From: Rhizobium sp. TH135
GTDB taxonomy: Bacteria > Pseudomonadota > Alphaproteobacteria > Rhizobiales > Rhizobiaceae
Length of the DNA stretch: 64,000 nt
Reading direction: 5' to 3'
NCBI RefSeq assembly: GCF_002855515.1
Contig: NZ_PKRP01000008.1
Location: forward strand, 106,493-170,492
The position numbers and the translations under genes are program-made. Positions 46,588-54,566 of this stretch are shown here, piece by piece. The notes beneath the pieces are model-generated. The model saw only the letters and a program-made list of their open reading frames with translations, made no database searches and was not told where the DNA came from. Positions within the stretch are counted from its first letter, which is position 1. Every line of letters starts with the position of its first letter.

Positions 46588-47160
46588 TTAGTCATGTCGT
46601 CTTGTCTGGGTCTCACGAATATCGCCAGACGTTCGAAACAATACATGTCGCTTCAATTGAGGGTGGCTGTCCGGGACTTTCGGATGATCGAAGTCCTCAC
46701 CTTGCAAGTGTTGCATGCCGAGGCGTCGCATGACTGCGATCGAGCGGTGATTGTCATGCACGGCGAATGCATAGATCACCGGGTGGCCTAGGGTGTGCCG
46801 TCCATAGTCGAGCAGGCGGGCCGCAGCCTCGGTGACATAGCCCTTGCCCCAGAAGCGGGTTGCGAGACGCCAGCCGATTTCCACCGATCCGTCCGGCAGG
46901 ATGCCCGGAAGATCCGCTTTCGCCAGTCCGCAGTAGCCCATCGCCTCGTCCGTCTGACGATCGGCGAGAGCATAGAAGCCCAGACCGGTCTCGGCGATCA
47001 TGTTGCGATTGTAGTCGAAGAGCAGATCGCATTCCTCGTGGCTGCGACGGTACGGAAAGAAAGCGATGACCTTCTCGTCGCGGTTGATCTCGCGAAACAG
47101 GTTGCGGTCATCCTCTCGCCAGTTGCGAAGTGTGAGCCGTTCTGTTTCGACGATGATCAT
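46588..47160 (-). CDS. GNAT family N-acetyltransferase (RimJ-like)
   Basis: 190 aa. Acetyl-CoA-dependent transferase of the RimJ/RimL-like group: begins MIIVETERLTLRNWREDDRN, contains GYCGLAKADLPGILPDGSVEIGWRLATRFWGKGYVTEAAARLLDYG, quoted in part as EIGWRLATRFWGKGYVTEA (acetyl-CoA loop). The C-terminus NHRSIAVMRRLGMQHL is the family's ending. Substrate not predictable; many relatives act on N-termini or small molecules. GAAAGG lies just before the ATG. It lies 10 bases after serB, so the serB-GNAT operon is likely. Confidence 0.85.
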   Translation of the reverse strand: MIIVETERLTLRNWREDDRNLFREINRDEKVIAFFPYRRSHEECDLLFDYNRNMIAETGLGFYALADRQTDEAMGYCGLAKADLPGILPDGSVEIGWRLATRFWGKGYVTEAAARLLDYGRHTLGHPVIYAFAVHDNHRSIAVMRRLGMQHLQGEDFDHPKVPDSHPQLKRHVLFRTSGDIRETQTRRHD

Positions 47161-47170
47161 CGCATGCCTT

Positions 47171-48061
47171 TCAGTCCGTGATGAAATCAGACTTGCGGTA
47201 GCCTTGCAGATAGAGAAGGGCGGTCAGATCGCCGTGGTCGATCCGTATCTTGGCTTCTGCCGCGACCGAGGGCTTAGCGTGCAAGGCCACGCCGGAGCCG
47301 GCAATGCCGAGCATGCCGAGATCGTTTGCGCCGTCGCCAACGGCGATGGCGTCACTGGGTGAAATGCCGAGCCTTCCGGCGATATCGAGAAGCGAATCGA
47401 CCTTGGCCTGCTTGCCGAGGATCGGTTCGGCCACTTCGCCGGTGAGGACCCCGTCCTGTTCGATGAGGATATTGGCGCGGTTCTCGTCAAAGCCGAGCAG
47501 GGCGGAGATCGGGGCGGTGAAGACGGTGAAACCACCGGAGACGAGTGCTGCATAGCCGCCCCTGGCCTTCATTGTCGCGATCAGTTCGCGCCCGCCCGGG
47601 GTGAGCGTGATCCGTTTTTCAATCACCTCGTCAACGACCGAGATCGGAAGCCCCTTCAGAAGCGCCACGCGCTCGCGAAGCGCCGGCTCGAAGGCAATCT
47701 CGCCGTTCATGGCCCGCGCCGTGATCTGGGAGACCTTGTCCTTGAGGCCAACTTCGGCTGCCAGTTCGTCGATGCATTCCTGACCGATCATGGTCGAATC
47801 CATGTCGGCGATCAGGAAAGACTTGCGCCGGGTCTCTGCGTTCTGCACCGCAACGTCGACAGCATGACCTGCCACGACCTCACGCAGAAGGCGGTCCGCC
47901 TCTGCGGCGTCCGTGCCGTCCGGAAGCGGGATATCGCAGGCGATGCCGTCAGCGAGCCAGTAGAGACGGGAGGATGCCACAGCGTCTGCAGCCTTCTCGG
48001 CAAGCGCCGGGGTCAGAACAGGGTTTGACGGATTGGCGACAAGCGTGGCAACCAAGGCCAT
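47171..48061 (-). CDS. serB: Phosphoserine phosphatase
   Basis: 296 aa. Final step of serine synthesis, dephosphorylating O-phosphoserine. An N-terminal about 80-residue part precedes the HAD core with the nucleophile D86 in LIADMDSTMIGQEC, and D88, then the SGGFTVF and VGDGANDLGML motifs. Start at 48061 gives MALVATLVANPSNP. Its start codon overlaps that of the divergent miaA in the palindromic CATG, so there is no intergenic spacer. An upstream in-frame start at 48187 would lie within miaA. Confidence 0.93.
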   Translation of the reverse strand: MALVATLVANPSNPVLTPALAEKAADAVASSRLYWLADGIACDIPLPDGTDAAEADRLLREVVAGHAVDVAVQNAETRRKSFLIADMDSTMIGQECIDELAAEVGLKDKVSQITARAMNGEIAFEPALRERVALLKGLPISVVDEVIEKRITLTPGGRELIATMKARGGYAALVSGGFTVFTAPISALLGFDENRANILIEQDGVLTGEVAEPILGKQAKVDSLLDIAGRLGISPSDAIAVGDGANDLGMLGIAGSGVALHAKPSVAAEAKIRIDHGDLTALLYLQGYRKSDFITD

Positions 48062-48974
48062 GATGGAAGATCCTAGCAAGAACAATGACGCGATCCTGAT
48101 AACCGGGCCGACCGCCAGCGGCAAGTCCGCGCTGGCACTCGCCTTCGCACGAGCACATGATAGTGTGGTGATCAACGCCGACAGCATGCAGGTCTACGAC
48201 ACGCTGCAAGTGATCACCGCGCGTCCGAGCGTGGAGGAGATGGGAGGTATTCACCACGAACTCTACGGTCATGTCCCGGCCAGGCGGAGCTACTCGACCG
48301 GTGACTGGTTGCGGGAGGTGGGTTCTCTTCTGGCAGACCTTCGAAAAGAGGGACGACTTCCCGTCATCGTCGGTGGCACCGGCCTTTACTTCAAGGCCTT
48401 GACCGGCGGCCTGTCGGACATGCCGGCCATTCCGGACGCCGTGCGAGCGACTATCCGCCAGAGGCTGGAGGCCGAAGGGGCGGAGGTTCTGCATGACGAA
48501 CTCGCAGCACTTGATCCACAGGTGGCGCAACGGCTCAATGCGAGCGACGGCCAGCGGATCGTCCGCGCGCTGGAAGTCTTTTCTGCGACCGGTCGCTCGA
48601 TCGCCGAGTTCCAAAAGCAGTCAGGCCCCATGCTGATCGATCCTGATCGCGCACTCAAGCTTGTCGTCCTGCCGGATCGCAAGCTGCTGCATGACAGGAT
48701 CAATCGCCGGTTTGAGCTGATGATGGAGGCAGGGGCTATCGAAGAGGTTGAGGCCCTCATGCGACTTCAGCTGGCGCCGGAAATGCCGGTGATGAAGGCG
48801 ATCGGTGTCTCGCAGATCGCCGACATGATGGCGGGTCGGATCAGCCGCACCGAGGCGGTCGATCGTGCGTCAGCGGCCACACGGCAGTATGCCAAGCGGC
48901 AGATGACCTGGTTTCGCAATCAGATGGACGACAGCTGGCAGCGAATCGACCCGGTGACATACAGGGTCGGCTGA
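48060..48974 (+). CDS. miaA: tRNA dimethylallyltransferase
   Basis: 304 aa. Adds a dimethylallyl group to A37 of tRNAs that read UNN codons. P-loop GPTASGKS (residues 16-23), DSMQVYDTLQVITARPS, the tRNA-binding region with HHELYGHVP, and VGGTGLYFKALTGGL and KAIGVSQIADMMAG-like blocks match MiaA. Starts at ATG 48060 or 48063; the former is given. Upstream sequence is serB coding on the other strand. In Escherichia coli miaA is next to hfq; here it stands apart with the HerA-like ATPase convergent. Confidence 0.94.
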   Translation: MMEDPSKNNDAILITGPTASGKSALALAFARAHDSVVINADSMQVYDTLQVITARPSVEEMGGIHHELYGHVPARRSYSTGDWLREVGSLLADLRKEGRLPVIVGGTGLYFKALTGGLSDMPAIPDAVRATIRQRLEAEGAEVLHDELAALDPQVAQRLNASDGQRIVRALEVFSATGRSIAEFQKQSGPMLIDPDRALKLVVLPDRKLLHDRINRRFELMMEAGAIEEVEALMRLQLAPEMPVMKAIGVSQIADMMAGRISRTEAVDRASAATRQYAKRQMTWFRNQMDDSWQRIDPVTYRVG

Positions 48975-48981
48975 CGATTTC

Positions 48982-51099
48982 TCAATCGCGCTTGTAGAGG
49001 CTGGAAAGCGGCTTCTTCAGAATGCTTTCCCGCAGCGACGATCCGCCCTCGCGACGGAGCGGCTGCGAACCGAAGGTCGTGGCCGGCGGCTCGGTTGAGA
49101 AGGCCGGCGCCGGGGCTTCTGGACGCGGACGCGGCACGTCGTCGAGACCTGCGCGCGGAAGCATGTCCGGGCGATAGGGCTCGATGGCCGGTGTCTCGGA
49201 GGCCGGCAGCGTGTGACGCTGGACAGGCGCTTCATAGGCCGGACGAGGAGCGGGCTGATAAGGCGACGCCGCTGGCGGTGCTGCGGGCACGGCCCGGGGA
49301 CGCAGGCTTGCGCGCGGGTCGTCGTAAAAATCGTCGTCCAGTTCCTCGTCGTCATAGATGCCATCCGGCGCAGACGGGATGTCGTCGCGACTGAAGCCGT
49401 CGAAGCTTTGCTGGAAGGCGGAGATATCCGGCCCGACAATGGCGCGCATGCGGCCAACGATCGTGCGAAGGTCGACCGTATCCGGCGTCTCCTCCGTGTA
49501 TTTGGCATTGACCCCGTTGGCCTTCGGCAGTGCCGATTCGTCGACGCGGCTGAAGCGCATGCGCATCGGGACGGCGATTGCCTCGCCGAACGCGATCGCT
49601 TCGCCATTGCCGATCGACGAGATGAAGCTTGTGGTCGAGATCGAGCTGTCGGGGATCGCCGAGCGGATGATTTCCTGGTCGCGGTCGTTGGCGAGGCGCA
49701 TGGCAAACAGCGTCGAGCACTGCGACAGGATCGTCTGGTCGAGTTCGCCGGGACGCTGGGTAATGACGCCGAGGGACACGCCGTATTTACGGCCTTCCTT
49801 GGCGATGCGGGCAATCGCCTGGCGGGTCGGGAAGAAGCCGAGAGTGGGATCTGCGGGAACGTAACGGTGGGCTTCTTCGCAAACGACCAGCATATGGATC
49901 GCGCCGTTTGACCAGAGCGCCAGCTCGAAGGCCATGCGGCAGAGAACCGAGGCGACGGAATTCACGACTTCGGAGGGAATGCCGGCCAGCTGGAAGGTCG
50001 AGATCGGGCGGTGATCTCCCGGGATGCGGAAGATATGCGCGATCGTCTCCATGATCGTGTCGCTGATCGTGTTGTTGGAGAACATGAAGTGATAGCGGGG
50101 GTCGTTGACCGCCGACATAATGCGCATCTTCAGCGACCGCAGGAAGGGCTTCTCGCCGCGGCCCTCCAAACGGCCGATCCGCTCGTCGATGAGGGCCATG
50201 AGATCGGCGATACGGTAAGGCACCGGGGTGTCGGCCGTCATGGAGCTCTTGTCGGCCATGCGGCGCATCAGGGCGCTTTCGTTGCCACGGAAGGCGCGCT
50301 TGGCCTCGGGCATGAGATCGCGCAGGATGTCGAGCTCTTCCGGCACCGGCGGCCGCCCACGGAAGAGAACTTCCGCGAATTCCTCCAGCCGCATCAGCCA
50401 GAAGGGCAGGTCGAGCGTGTCGGTGTCGATGACGACGGCAAGCTCAGGGAAGGCGGCGGCGAATTCGTTGTGCGGGTCGAGGATCAGGATGCGCAGCTTT
50501 GGATCGCTCTCGATTGCCTTGCGCAGGAGAAGCGAGACGGCAGTCGATTTGCCGACGCCGGTCGAGCCGACGACGGCGAAGTGTTTCGACAGCATCGAGG
50601 GAATATGGATCGTCGCGTCGATCGTCTCGTCCTGGGTCAGCTTGCCGATGACTGCGGTGTCGTTGAGACGCGTATCGTAGATGCGCAGAAGGTCGGCTGC
50701 GCGGATGCGGTGCGCGATCGCGCCAAGATAGGGATAACGCGAGATACCGGTCGAGAATACTTCCTTGCCGTCGTCCTGGACATAGACCTCGCCCAGCAGC
50801 TCGACTTCGATCAGGAACTGGTTGTCGGCACCTTCGCCCCAGTCCTTGCCCTCGGTCTGCATCGAATAGGCGAGTGCCACGACACGGTTCTTGCCGACGC
50901 TTATCGAGATCAGCCGGCCGACGGACCAGAGTTCGGTTAGGTCGGTGCCGCCATCGGCGGCCACGGCTGCAATGGTCGCGCGCGAGCCATTACAGGCGAC
51001 GACGCGTCCGAGCATCCGGTTGCCAGGCCGCATGCCATCGCGGCGCTCTTGTTCTCCGGCATCGCCGGACTTGTGAAGATCATCGTTCAACAAGCGCAT
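48982..51099 (-). CDS. HerA-like DUF87 ATPase
   Basis: 705 aa. P-loop ATPase of the HerA/FtsK superfamily with a DUF87-type core. An N-terminal beta-rich HAS-barrel-like region (about 20-145) precedes Walker A VVGSTGVGKSTAVSL (178-186 core) and Walker B ILILDPHNEF. A later VCEEAHRYVPADPTLGFFPTRQA resembles the arginine-finger/sensor region of HerA. The final about 140 residues are Pro-, Glu- and Arg-rich and disordered. In archaea HerA works with the NurA nuclease; no NurA, SIR2 or nuclease is next to it, so a defence role is not supported. GGGAG precedes the ATG closely. The function in alphaproteobacteria is unknown to me. Confidence 0.85.
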   Translation of the reverse strand: MRLLNDDLHKSGDAGEQERRDGMRPGNRMLGRVVACNGSRATIAAVAADGGTDLTELWSVGRLISISVGKNRVVALAYSMQTEGKDWGEGADNQFLIEVELLGEVYVQDDGKEVFSTGISRYPYLGAIAHRIRAADLLRIYDTRLNDTAVIGKLTQDETIDATIHIPSMLSKHFAVVGSTGVGKSTAVSLLLRKAIESDPKLRILILDPHNEFAAAFPELAVVIDTDTLDLPFWLMRLEEFAEVLFRGRPPVPEELDILRDLMPEAKRAFRGNESALMRRMADKSSMTADTPVPYRIADLMALIDERIGRLEGRGEKPFLRSLKMRIMSAVNDPRYHFMFSNNTISDTIMETIAHIFRIPGDHRPISTFQLAGIPSEVVNSVASVLCRMAFELALWSNGAIHMLVVCEEAHRYVPADPTLGFFPTRQAIARIAKEGRKYGVSLGVITQRPGELDQTILSQCSTLFAMRLANDRDQEIIRSAIPDSSISTTSFISSIGNGEAIAFGEAIAVPMRMRFSRVDESALPKANGVNAKYTEETPDTVDLRTIVGRMRAIVGPDISAFQQSFDGFSRDDIPSAPDGIYDDEELDDDFYDDPRASLRPRAVPAAPPAASPYQPAPRPAYEAPVQRHTLPASETPAIEPYRPDMLPRAGLDDVPRPRPEAPAPAFSTEPPATTFGSQPLRREGGSSLRESILKKPLSSLYKRD

Positions 51100-51230
51100 T
51101 CTCCCTGCTGGCGCAAGCTTAGGGTCGAGCGCTTAAAATTTCGTGTAATCGGTTAGCCGCGCAGTGAGATTTGATCGGGCTGTGCGCAACAAACTTTCGC
51201 GAGCGGCGGCGAAAATTTCCGAAAGATGCG

Positions 51231-51259
51231 TTGACGCTGGGGTGCTTTCTGGCTAACAC
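51231..51259 (+). promoter_or_regulatory. Candidate promoter of the ilv leader operon
   Basis: TTGACG at 51231-51236 and TAACAC at 51254-51259 with a 17-base spacer. The -35 is near-consensus; the -10 is degenerate, as is common in alphaproteobacteria. Transcription would start around 51266, only about 2 bases before the leader-peptide ATG. Confidence 0.5.
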
Positions 51260-51267
51260 TTCGCTCC

Positions 51268-51324
51268 ATGAAAAACTCGGTTGTACTTATCGTGGTGGGA
51301 CGGCGCATGGGCAGGATGGTGTAA
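51268..51324 (+). CDS. ilvIH leader peptide
   Basis: 18 codons reading MKNSVVLIVVGRRMGRMV, then TAA. The first ten codons include four Val, one Leu and one Ile, exactly the amino acids made by the downstream acetolactate synthase pathway. This is the hallmark of ribosome-mediated attenuation: scarcity of charged Val/Leu/Ile tRNA stalls the ribosome on the leader. There is no Shine-Dalgarno upstream and the predicted transcription start is within a few bases, so it may be translated as a leaderless mRNA. The stop lies in a hairpin (51314-51330). Confidence 0.8.
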   Translation: MKNSVVLIVVGRRMGRMV

Positions 51325-51382
51325 CCATCCGGCGATAGCCACCCATGCGCTAGATGACAGGCTCCTCAAGGGGCCTTTTTTT
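51303..51382 (+). promoter_or_regulatory. Transcription attenuator of ilvIH
   Basis: A 9-bp stem GCGCATGGG (51303-51311) / CCCATGCGC (51342-51350) encloses a second hairpin GGATGGT-GTA-ACCATCC (51314-51330) covering the leader stop. Downstream, GGCTCC-TCAA-GGGGCC (51360-51375) followed by seven T is the terminator. A stalled ribosome near 51280-51300 would allow the large hairpin, and a ribosome at the stop would block it, so the fold would change with amino-acid supply. I could not find the exact antiterminator pairing by eye. Confidence 0.75.
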
Positions 51383-51438
51383 ATGCCCTAAACCGGGTTA
51401 TCAGCCCCAAAAACCAAGAAGGCAGATGGAAACACAGC

Positions 51439-53217
51439 ATGACGGGTAAAGACAATCAGATGACTGGCGCCGAGATCGTCCTGCGCGCGCTCAAGGATAA
51501 CGGTGTCGAGCATATCTTCGGCTATCCCGGTGGGGCCGTGCTTCCGATCTATGATGAGATCTTCCAGCAGGAAGACATCCAGCACATCCTGGTGCGCCAC
51601 GAGCAGGGTGCCGGCCACGCAGCCGAAGGCTACGCGCGCTCGACCGGCAAGGTTGGCGTCATGCTGGTTACGTCTGGCCCTGGTGCGACCAATGCGGTGA
51701 CTCCGCTGCAGGACGCGCTGATGGACAGCGTTCCGCTGGTCTGCATCTCCGGCCAGGTCCCGACCTCGCTGATCGGCTCTGATGCCTTCCAGGAATGCGA
51801 CACCGTCGGTATCACGCGCCCCTGCACCAAGCACAACTGGCTGGTCAAGGACGTCAACCAGCTGGCCTCGATCATCCATGAAGCCTTCCGCATTGCCCAG
51901 ACGGGTCGTCCGGGTCCGGTTCTCGTCGATATCCCGAAGGACATCCAGTTCGCCACCGGCACCTATACGCCGCCGGATGCGCACAAGGCGCTGAAGAGCT
52001 ACCAGCCGAAGGTGACCGGTGACGCCCGCGCCATTCAGGCAGCCGTGGAACTGATGGCGACGGCTCGCCGGCCGATCATCTATTCGGGTGGTGGCGTCAT
52101 CAATTCCGGTCCGGAGGCTACCAAGCTGCTGCGCGAACTGGTTTCGCTGACCGACTTCCCCATCACCTCGACGCTGATGGGCCTCGGCTGCTATCCGGCT
52201 TCGGGCAAGAACTGGCTCGGCATGCTTGGCATGCATGGTTCTTACGAAGCGAACATGGCGATGCATGACTGTGACGTCATGGTCTGCATCGGCGCGCGCT
52301 TCGACGACCGTATCACTGGCCGCCTCAACGCGTTCTCGCCGAATTCTAAGAAGATCCACATCGACATCGATCCGTCGTCGATCAACAAGAATGTCCGCGT
52401 TGACGTTCCGATCACCGGCGATGTCGGTCGGGTGCTCGAAGACATGGTCCGCGCCTGGCGTGCCCTGCCGAAGAAGCCTGAGGCATCGCAGACGGCCGAA
52501 TGGAACGCGAGCATTGCCAAGTGGCGCGCCCGCAACTCCTTCGCCTACACGCCGTCCAAGGATGTCATCATGCCGCAATATGCGCTGCAGCGGCTCTATG
52601 AGCTGACCAAGCATCGCGACACCTACATCACGACGGAAGTCGGCCAGCATCAGATGTGGGCAGCCCAGTATATCGGTTTCGAACAGCCGAACCGCTGGAT
52701 GACCTCGGGCGGTCTCGGTACGATGGGCTACGGCCTGCCGGCCGCGATCGGTGTTCAGGTCGCGCATCCCGATGCCCTCGTCATTGATGTCGCGGGCGAT
52801 GCCTCGATCCAGATGTGCATTCAGGAAATGTCCTGCGCCATCCAGTACGAGCTGCCGGTGAAGATCTTCATCCTGAACAACCAGTACATGGGTATGGTGC
52901 GCCAGTGGCAGCAGTTGCTGCATGGCAACCGTCTGTCGAGCTCCTACACGGAAGCCATGCCTGACTTCGTCAAGCTGGCGGAAGCCTATGGTGCGGTCGG
53001 TATCCGTTGCGAAAAGCCCGACGATCTCGATGGTGCCATCCAGGAGATGGTTGACGTGAAGAAGCCCGTCATCTTCGATTGCCGCGTGGCCAATCTCGCC
53101 AACTGCTTCCCGATGATCCCGTCGGGCAAGGCACATAACGAGATGCTGCTGCCGGATGAGGCAACTGACGAAGCCGTCGCCACTGCCATCGATGCCAAGG
53201 GCCGTCAGCTCGTCTGA
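51439..53217 (+). CDS. ilvI: Acetolactate synthase large (catalytic) subunit
   Basis: 592 aa. Thiamine-diphosphate enzyme that condenses pyruvate with pyruvate or 2-oxobutanoate, committing carbon to Val, Leu and Ile. Catalytic E55 in VRHEQGAGHAAEGYA; the ThDP-binding motif begins GDASIQMCIQEMSCA and ends near LNNQYMGMVRQW; the FAD-binding and middle domains fill 190-370. It also feeds 2-ketoisovalerate to panB. AAGAAGGC precedes the ATG. ilvH follows after 17 bases. Regulated by the attenuator upstream. The symbol ilvB is used for the same gene in some genomes. Confidence 0.96.
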   Translation: MTGKDNQMTGAEIVLRALKDNGVEHIFGYPGGAVLPIYDEIFQQEDIQHILVRHEQGAGHAAEGYARSTGKVGVMLVTSGPGATNAVTPLQDALMDSVPLVCISGQVPTSLIGSDAFQECDTVGITRPCTKHNWLVKDVNQLASIIHEAFRIAQTGRPGPVLVDIPKDIQFATGTYTPPDAHKALKSYQPKVTGDARAIQAAVELMATARRPIIYSGGGVINSGPEATKLLRELVSLTDFPITSTLMGLGCYPASGKNWLGMLGMHGSYEANMAMHDCDVMVCIGARFDDRITGRLNAFSPNSKKIHIDIDPSSINKNVRVDVPITGDVGRVLEDMVRAWRALPKKPEASQTAEWNASIAKWRARNSFAYTPSKDVIMPQYALQRLYELTKHRDTYITTEVGQHQMWAAQYIGFEQPNRWMTSGGLGTMGYGLPAAIGVQVAHPDALVIDVAGDASIQMCIQEMSCAIQYELPVKIFILNNQYMGMVRQWQQLLHGNRLSSSYTEAMPDFVKLAEAYGAVGIRCEKPDDLDGAIQEMVDVKKPVIFDCRVANLANCFPMIPSGKAHNEMLLPDEATDEAVATAIDAKGRQLV

Positions 53218-53234
53218 CCGGGAGGAAAAAGACC

Positions 53235-53807
53235 ATGAACGCACATCTTCAGCCGACCGGTTCGGCCTACTTCATCGCCAAGGAAACCTCCGCCATCGAG
53301 AGCCACACGCTCTCGGTGCTGGTGGACAACGAGCCGGGCGTTCTCGCCCGGGTCATCGGTCTGTTCTCCGGTCGCGGCTACAACATCGAAAGCCTGACGG
53401 TTTCGGAGACCGAGCATGAGGCGCATCTCTCGCGCATCACGATCGTCACGCGCGGCACGCCGGGTGTTCTCGAGCAGATCAAGGCGCAGCTTGAGCGCAT
53501 CGTGCCAGTGCACCGCGTCCTCGACCTGACGGTTCGCGCCAAAGAACTCGGCCAGGAGCGCCCGATCGAGCGGGAAGTGGCCCTGGTGAAGGTCGTATCC
53601 TCGGGCGAAATGCGCGCCGAGACGCTACGTCTGGCGGATGCCTTCCACGCCAAGGTGGTGGACGCGACCGTCGACCATTTCATCTTCGAGATCACGGGCA
53701 AGTCGTCGAAGATCGACCAGTTCGTCTCGATCATGAAGCCGCTCGGCCTCAACGAGATCTGCCGCACCGGGATCGCCGCGATGAACCGTGGTTCGCAAGG
53801 CATGTAA
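53235..53807 (+). CDS. ilvH: Acetolactate synthase small (regulatory) subunit
   Basis: 190 aa. Stimulates the catalytic subunit and binds valine for feedback inhibition. N-terminal ACT domain: SHTLSVLVDNEPGVLARVIG, then RGYNIESLTVSETEHEAHLSR; the C-terminal domain (about 90-180) ends with the FGIMEICRTGI-like EICRTGIAAMNRG. GGGAGGAAAAAGACC immediately before the ATG is a strong site. The second gene of ilvIH. Confidence 0.96.
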   Translation: MNAHLQPTGSAYFIAKETSAIESHTLSVLVDNEPGVLARVIGLFSGRGYNIESLTVSETEHEAHLSRITIVTRGTPGVLEQIKAQLERIVPVHRVLDLTVRAKELGQERPIEREVALVKVVSSGEMRAETLRLADAFHAKVVDATVDHFIFEITGKSSKIDQFVSIMKPLGLNEICRTGIAAMNRGSQGM

Positions 53808-53833
53808 GGAATTCGCGATTTCGCGAAATGAAG

Positions 53834-53861
53834 AAGGGCGGCCTTGCGGTCGCCCTTTTTT
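53834..53861 (+). terminator. Intrinsic terminator after ilvH
   Basis: AAGGGCGGCC-TTGC-GGTCGCCC then TTTTTT. Stem has one G-U. A second small palindrome TTCGCG-ATT-CGCGAA sits between it and the ilvH stop. Confidence 0.85.
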
Positions 53862-53865
53862 GTTT

Positions 53866-54405
53866 TCAGTTCATGCCGAGCAGATCGAGAAGGCCCATCT
53901 GCTGCGGTGCCGGCGGCAGGTCGGCTTCTGCCTTTTTCGGCTTGTCCTTGGCCGGCTTTTCGCTTGCAGGCTTCGCCTTGGCTTTCTTCTCGGCCTTCTT
54001 TCCCGAAGATTCGGTGACGGCTTCGTCAGCCTTCTTCTTGGCAGACTTCTTCGGCGGCGTCGGTGTGTCCTCTGCCGTTTCCACGTCGGCCTCGTCGTCC
54101 GGCGCGATGGTCGTGGTGAGCATGGCCATGAGAGCGTGGCGCAGTGCCGCCGGCCTCAGGCTGTAGTGAATGTACTGGCCCTTCTTCTCGCCCTCGATCA
54201 GTTCGGCATTTTCCAGGATCGACAAGTGTTGGGAGATCGAGGGCTTCGCCATGTCGAAGCGGGCGGCGATTTCGCCGGCGGTCAGGGTCGACTGGGAGAG
54301 GTGTACCAGCATCATGCGGCGCGGATAGGAGGCGAGCGCGTGGAAGACGCGGGACGAGGTCTTGTCCATTGCCGGATGTACTTCGGTTTTTCCGCGTTTT
54401 GCCAT
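53866..54405 (-). CDS. ArsR-type regulator with Lys/Ala-rich tail
   Basis: 179 aa. The N-terminal about 100 residues are an ArsR winged helix: VFHALASYPRRMMLVHLSQSTLTAGEIAARFDMAKPSISQHLSILENAEL, quoted in parts, with the recognition helix KPSISQHLSILE. No cysteines or metal-site residues are visible, so it is not a metal sensor. Residues about 105-165 form a Lys/Ala/Pro/Glu-rich histone H1-like tail, ending in a short conserved-looking LLDLLGMN. The tail could bind nucleic acid or a partner. An inverted repeat in front of its own gene is a candidate self-binding site. Confidence 0.85.
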   Translation of the reverse strand: MAKRGKTEVHPAMDKTSSRVFHALASYPRRMMLVHLSQSTLTAGEIAARFDMAKPSISQHLSILENAELIEGEKKGQYIHYSLRPAALRHALMAMLTTTIAPDDEADVETAEDTPTPPKKSAKKKADEAVTESSGKKAEKKAKAKPASEKPAKDKPKKAEADLPPAPQQMGLLDLLGMN

Positions 54406-54445
54406 GTCGTCCCTCAGCAGTGCGGCTCTTTCTCCGCAATTCTCG

Positions 54446-54465
54446 AATTAGGCAATCTCCTAATT
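54446..54465. promoter_or_regulatory. Inverted repeat, candidate operator of the ArsR-type regulator
   Basis: Arms AATTAGG / CCTAATT, 7 bp each, separated by 6 bases, 41-60 bases upstream of the regulator's start codon. The arrangement suits autoregulation by a small dimeric winged-helix protein. No binding data. Confidence 0.5.
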
Positions 54466-54566
54466 TCCTGAGGGGCTCGCGTAAAGTGCCGGAAATGCAG
54501 GGCCTGTGGATAGATCGCGATTTCCCGATGCGTGGGGAGGGGCGGGAGCGCTCGCTTCCTTTTCGT

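Noticed and set aside
48982..51099. HerA-like ATPase as part of a defence system
   Set aside because: No nuclease, SIR2, or other effector is next to it; neighbours are miaA and ilvIH.
51388..53244. 618-codon minus-strand frame opposite ilvI
   Set aside because: Shadow frame; ilvI is certain.
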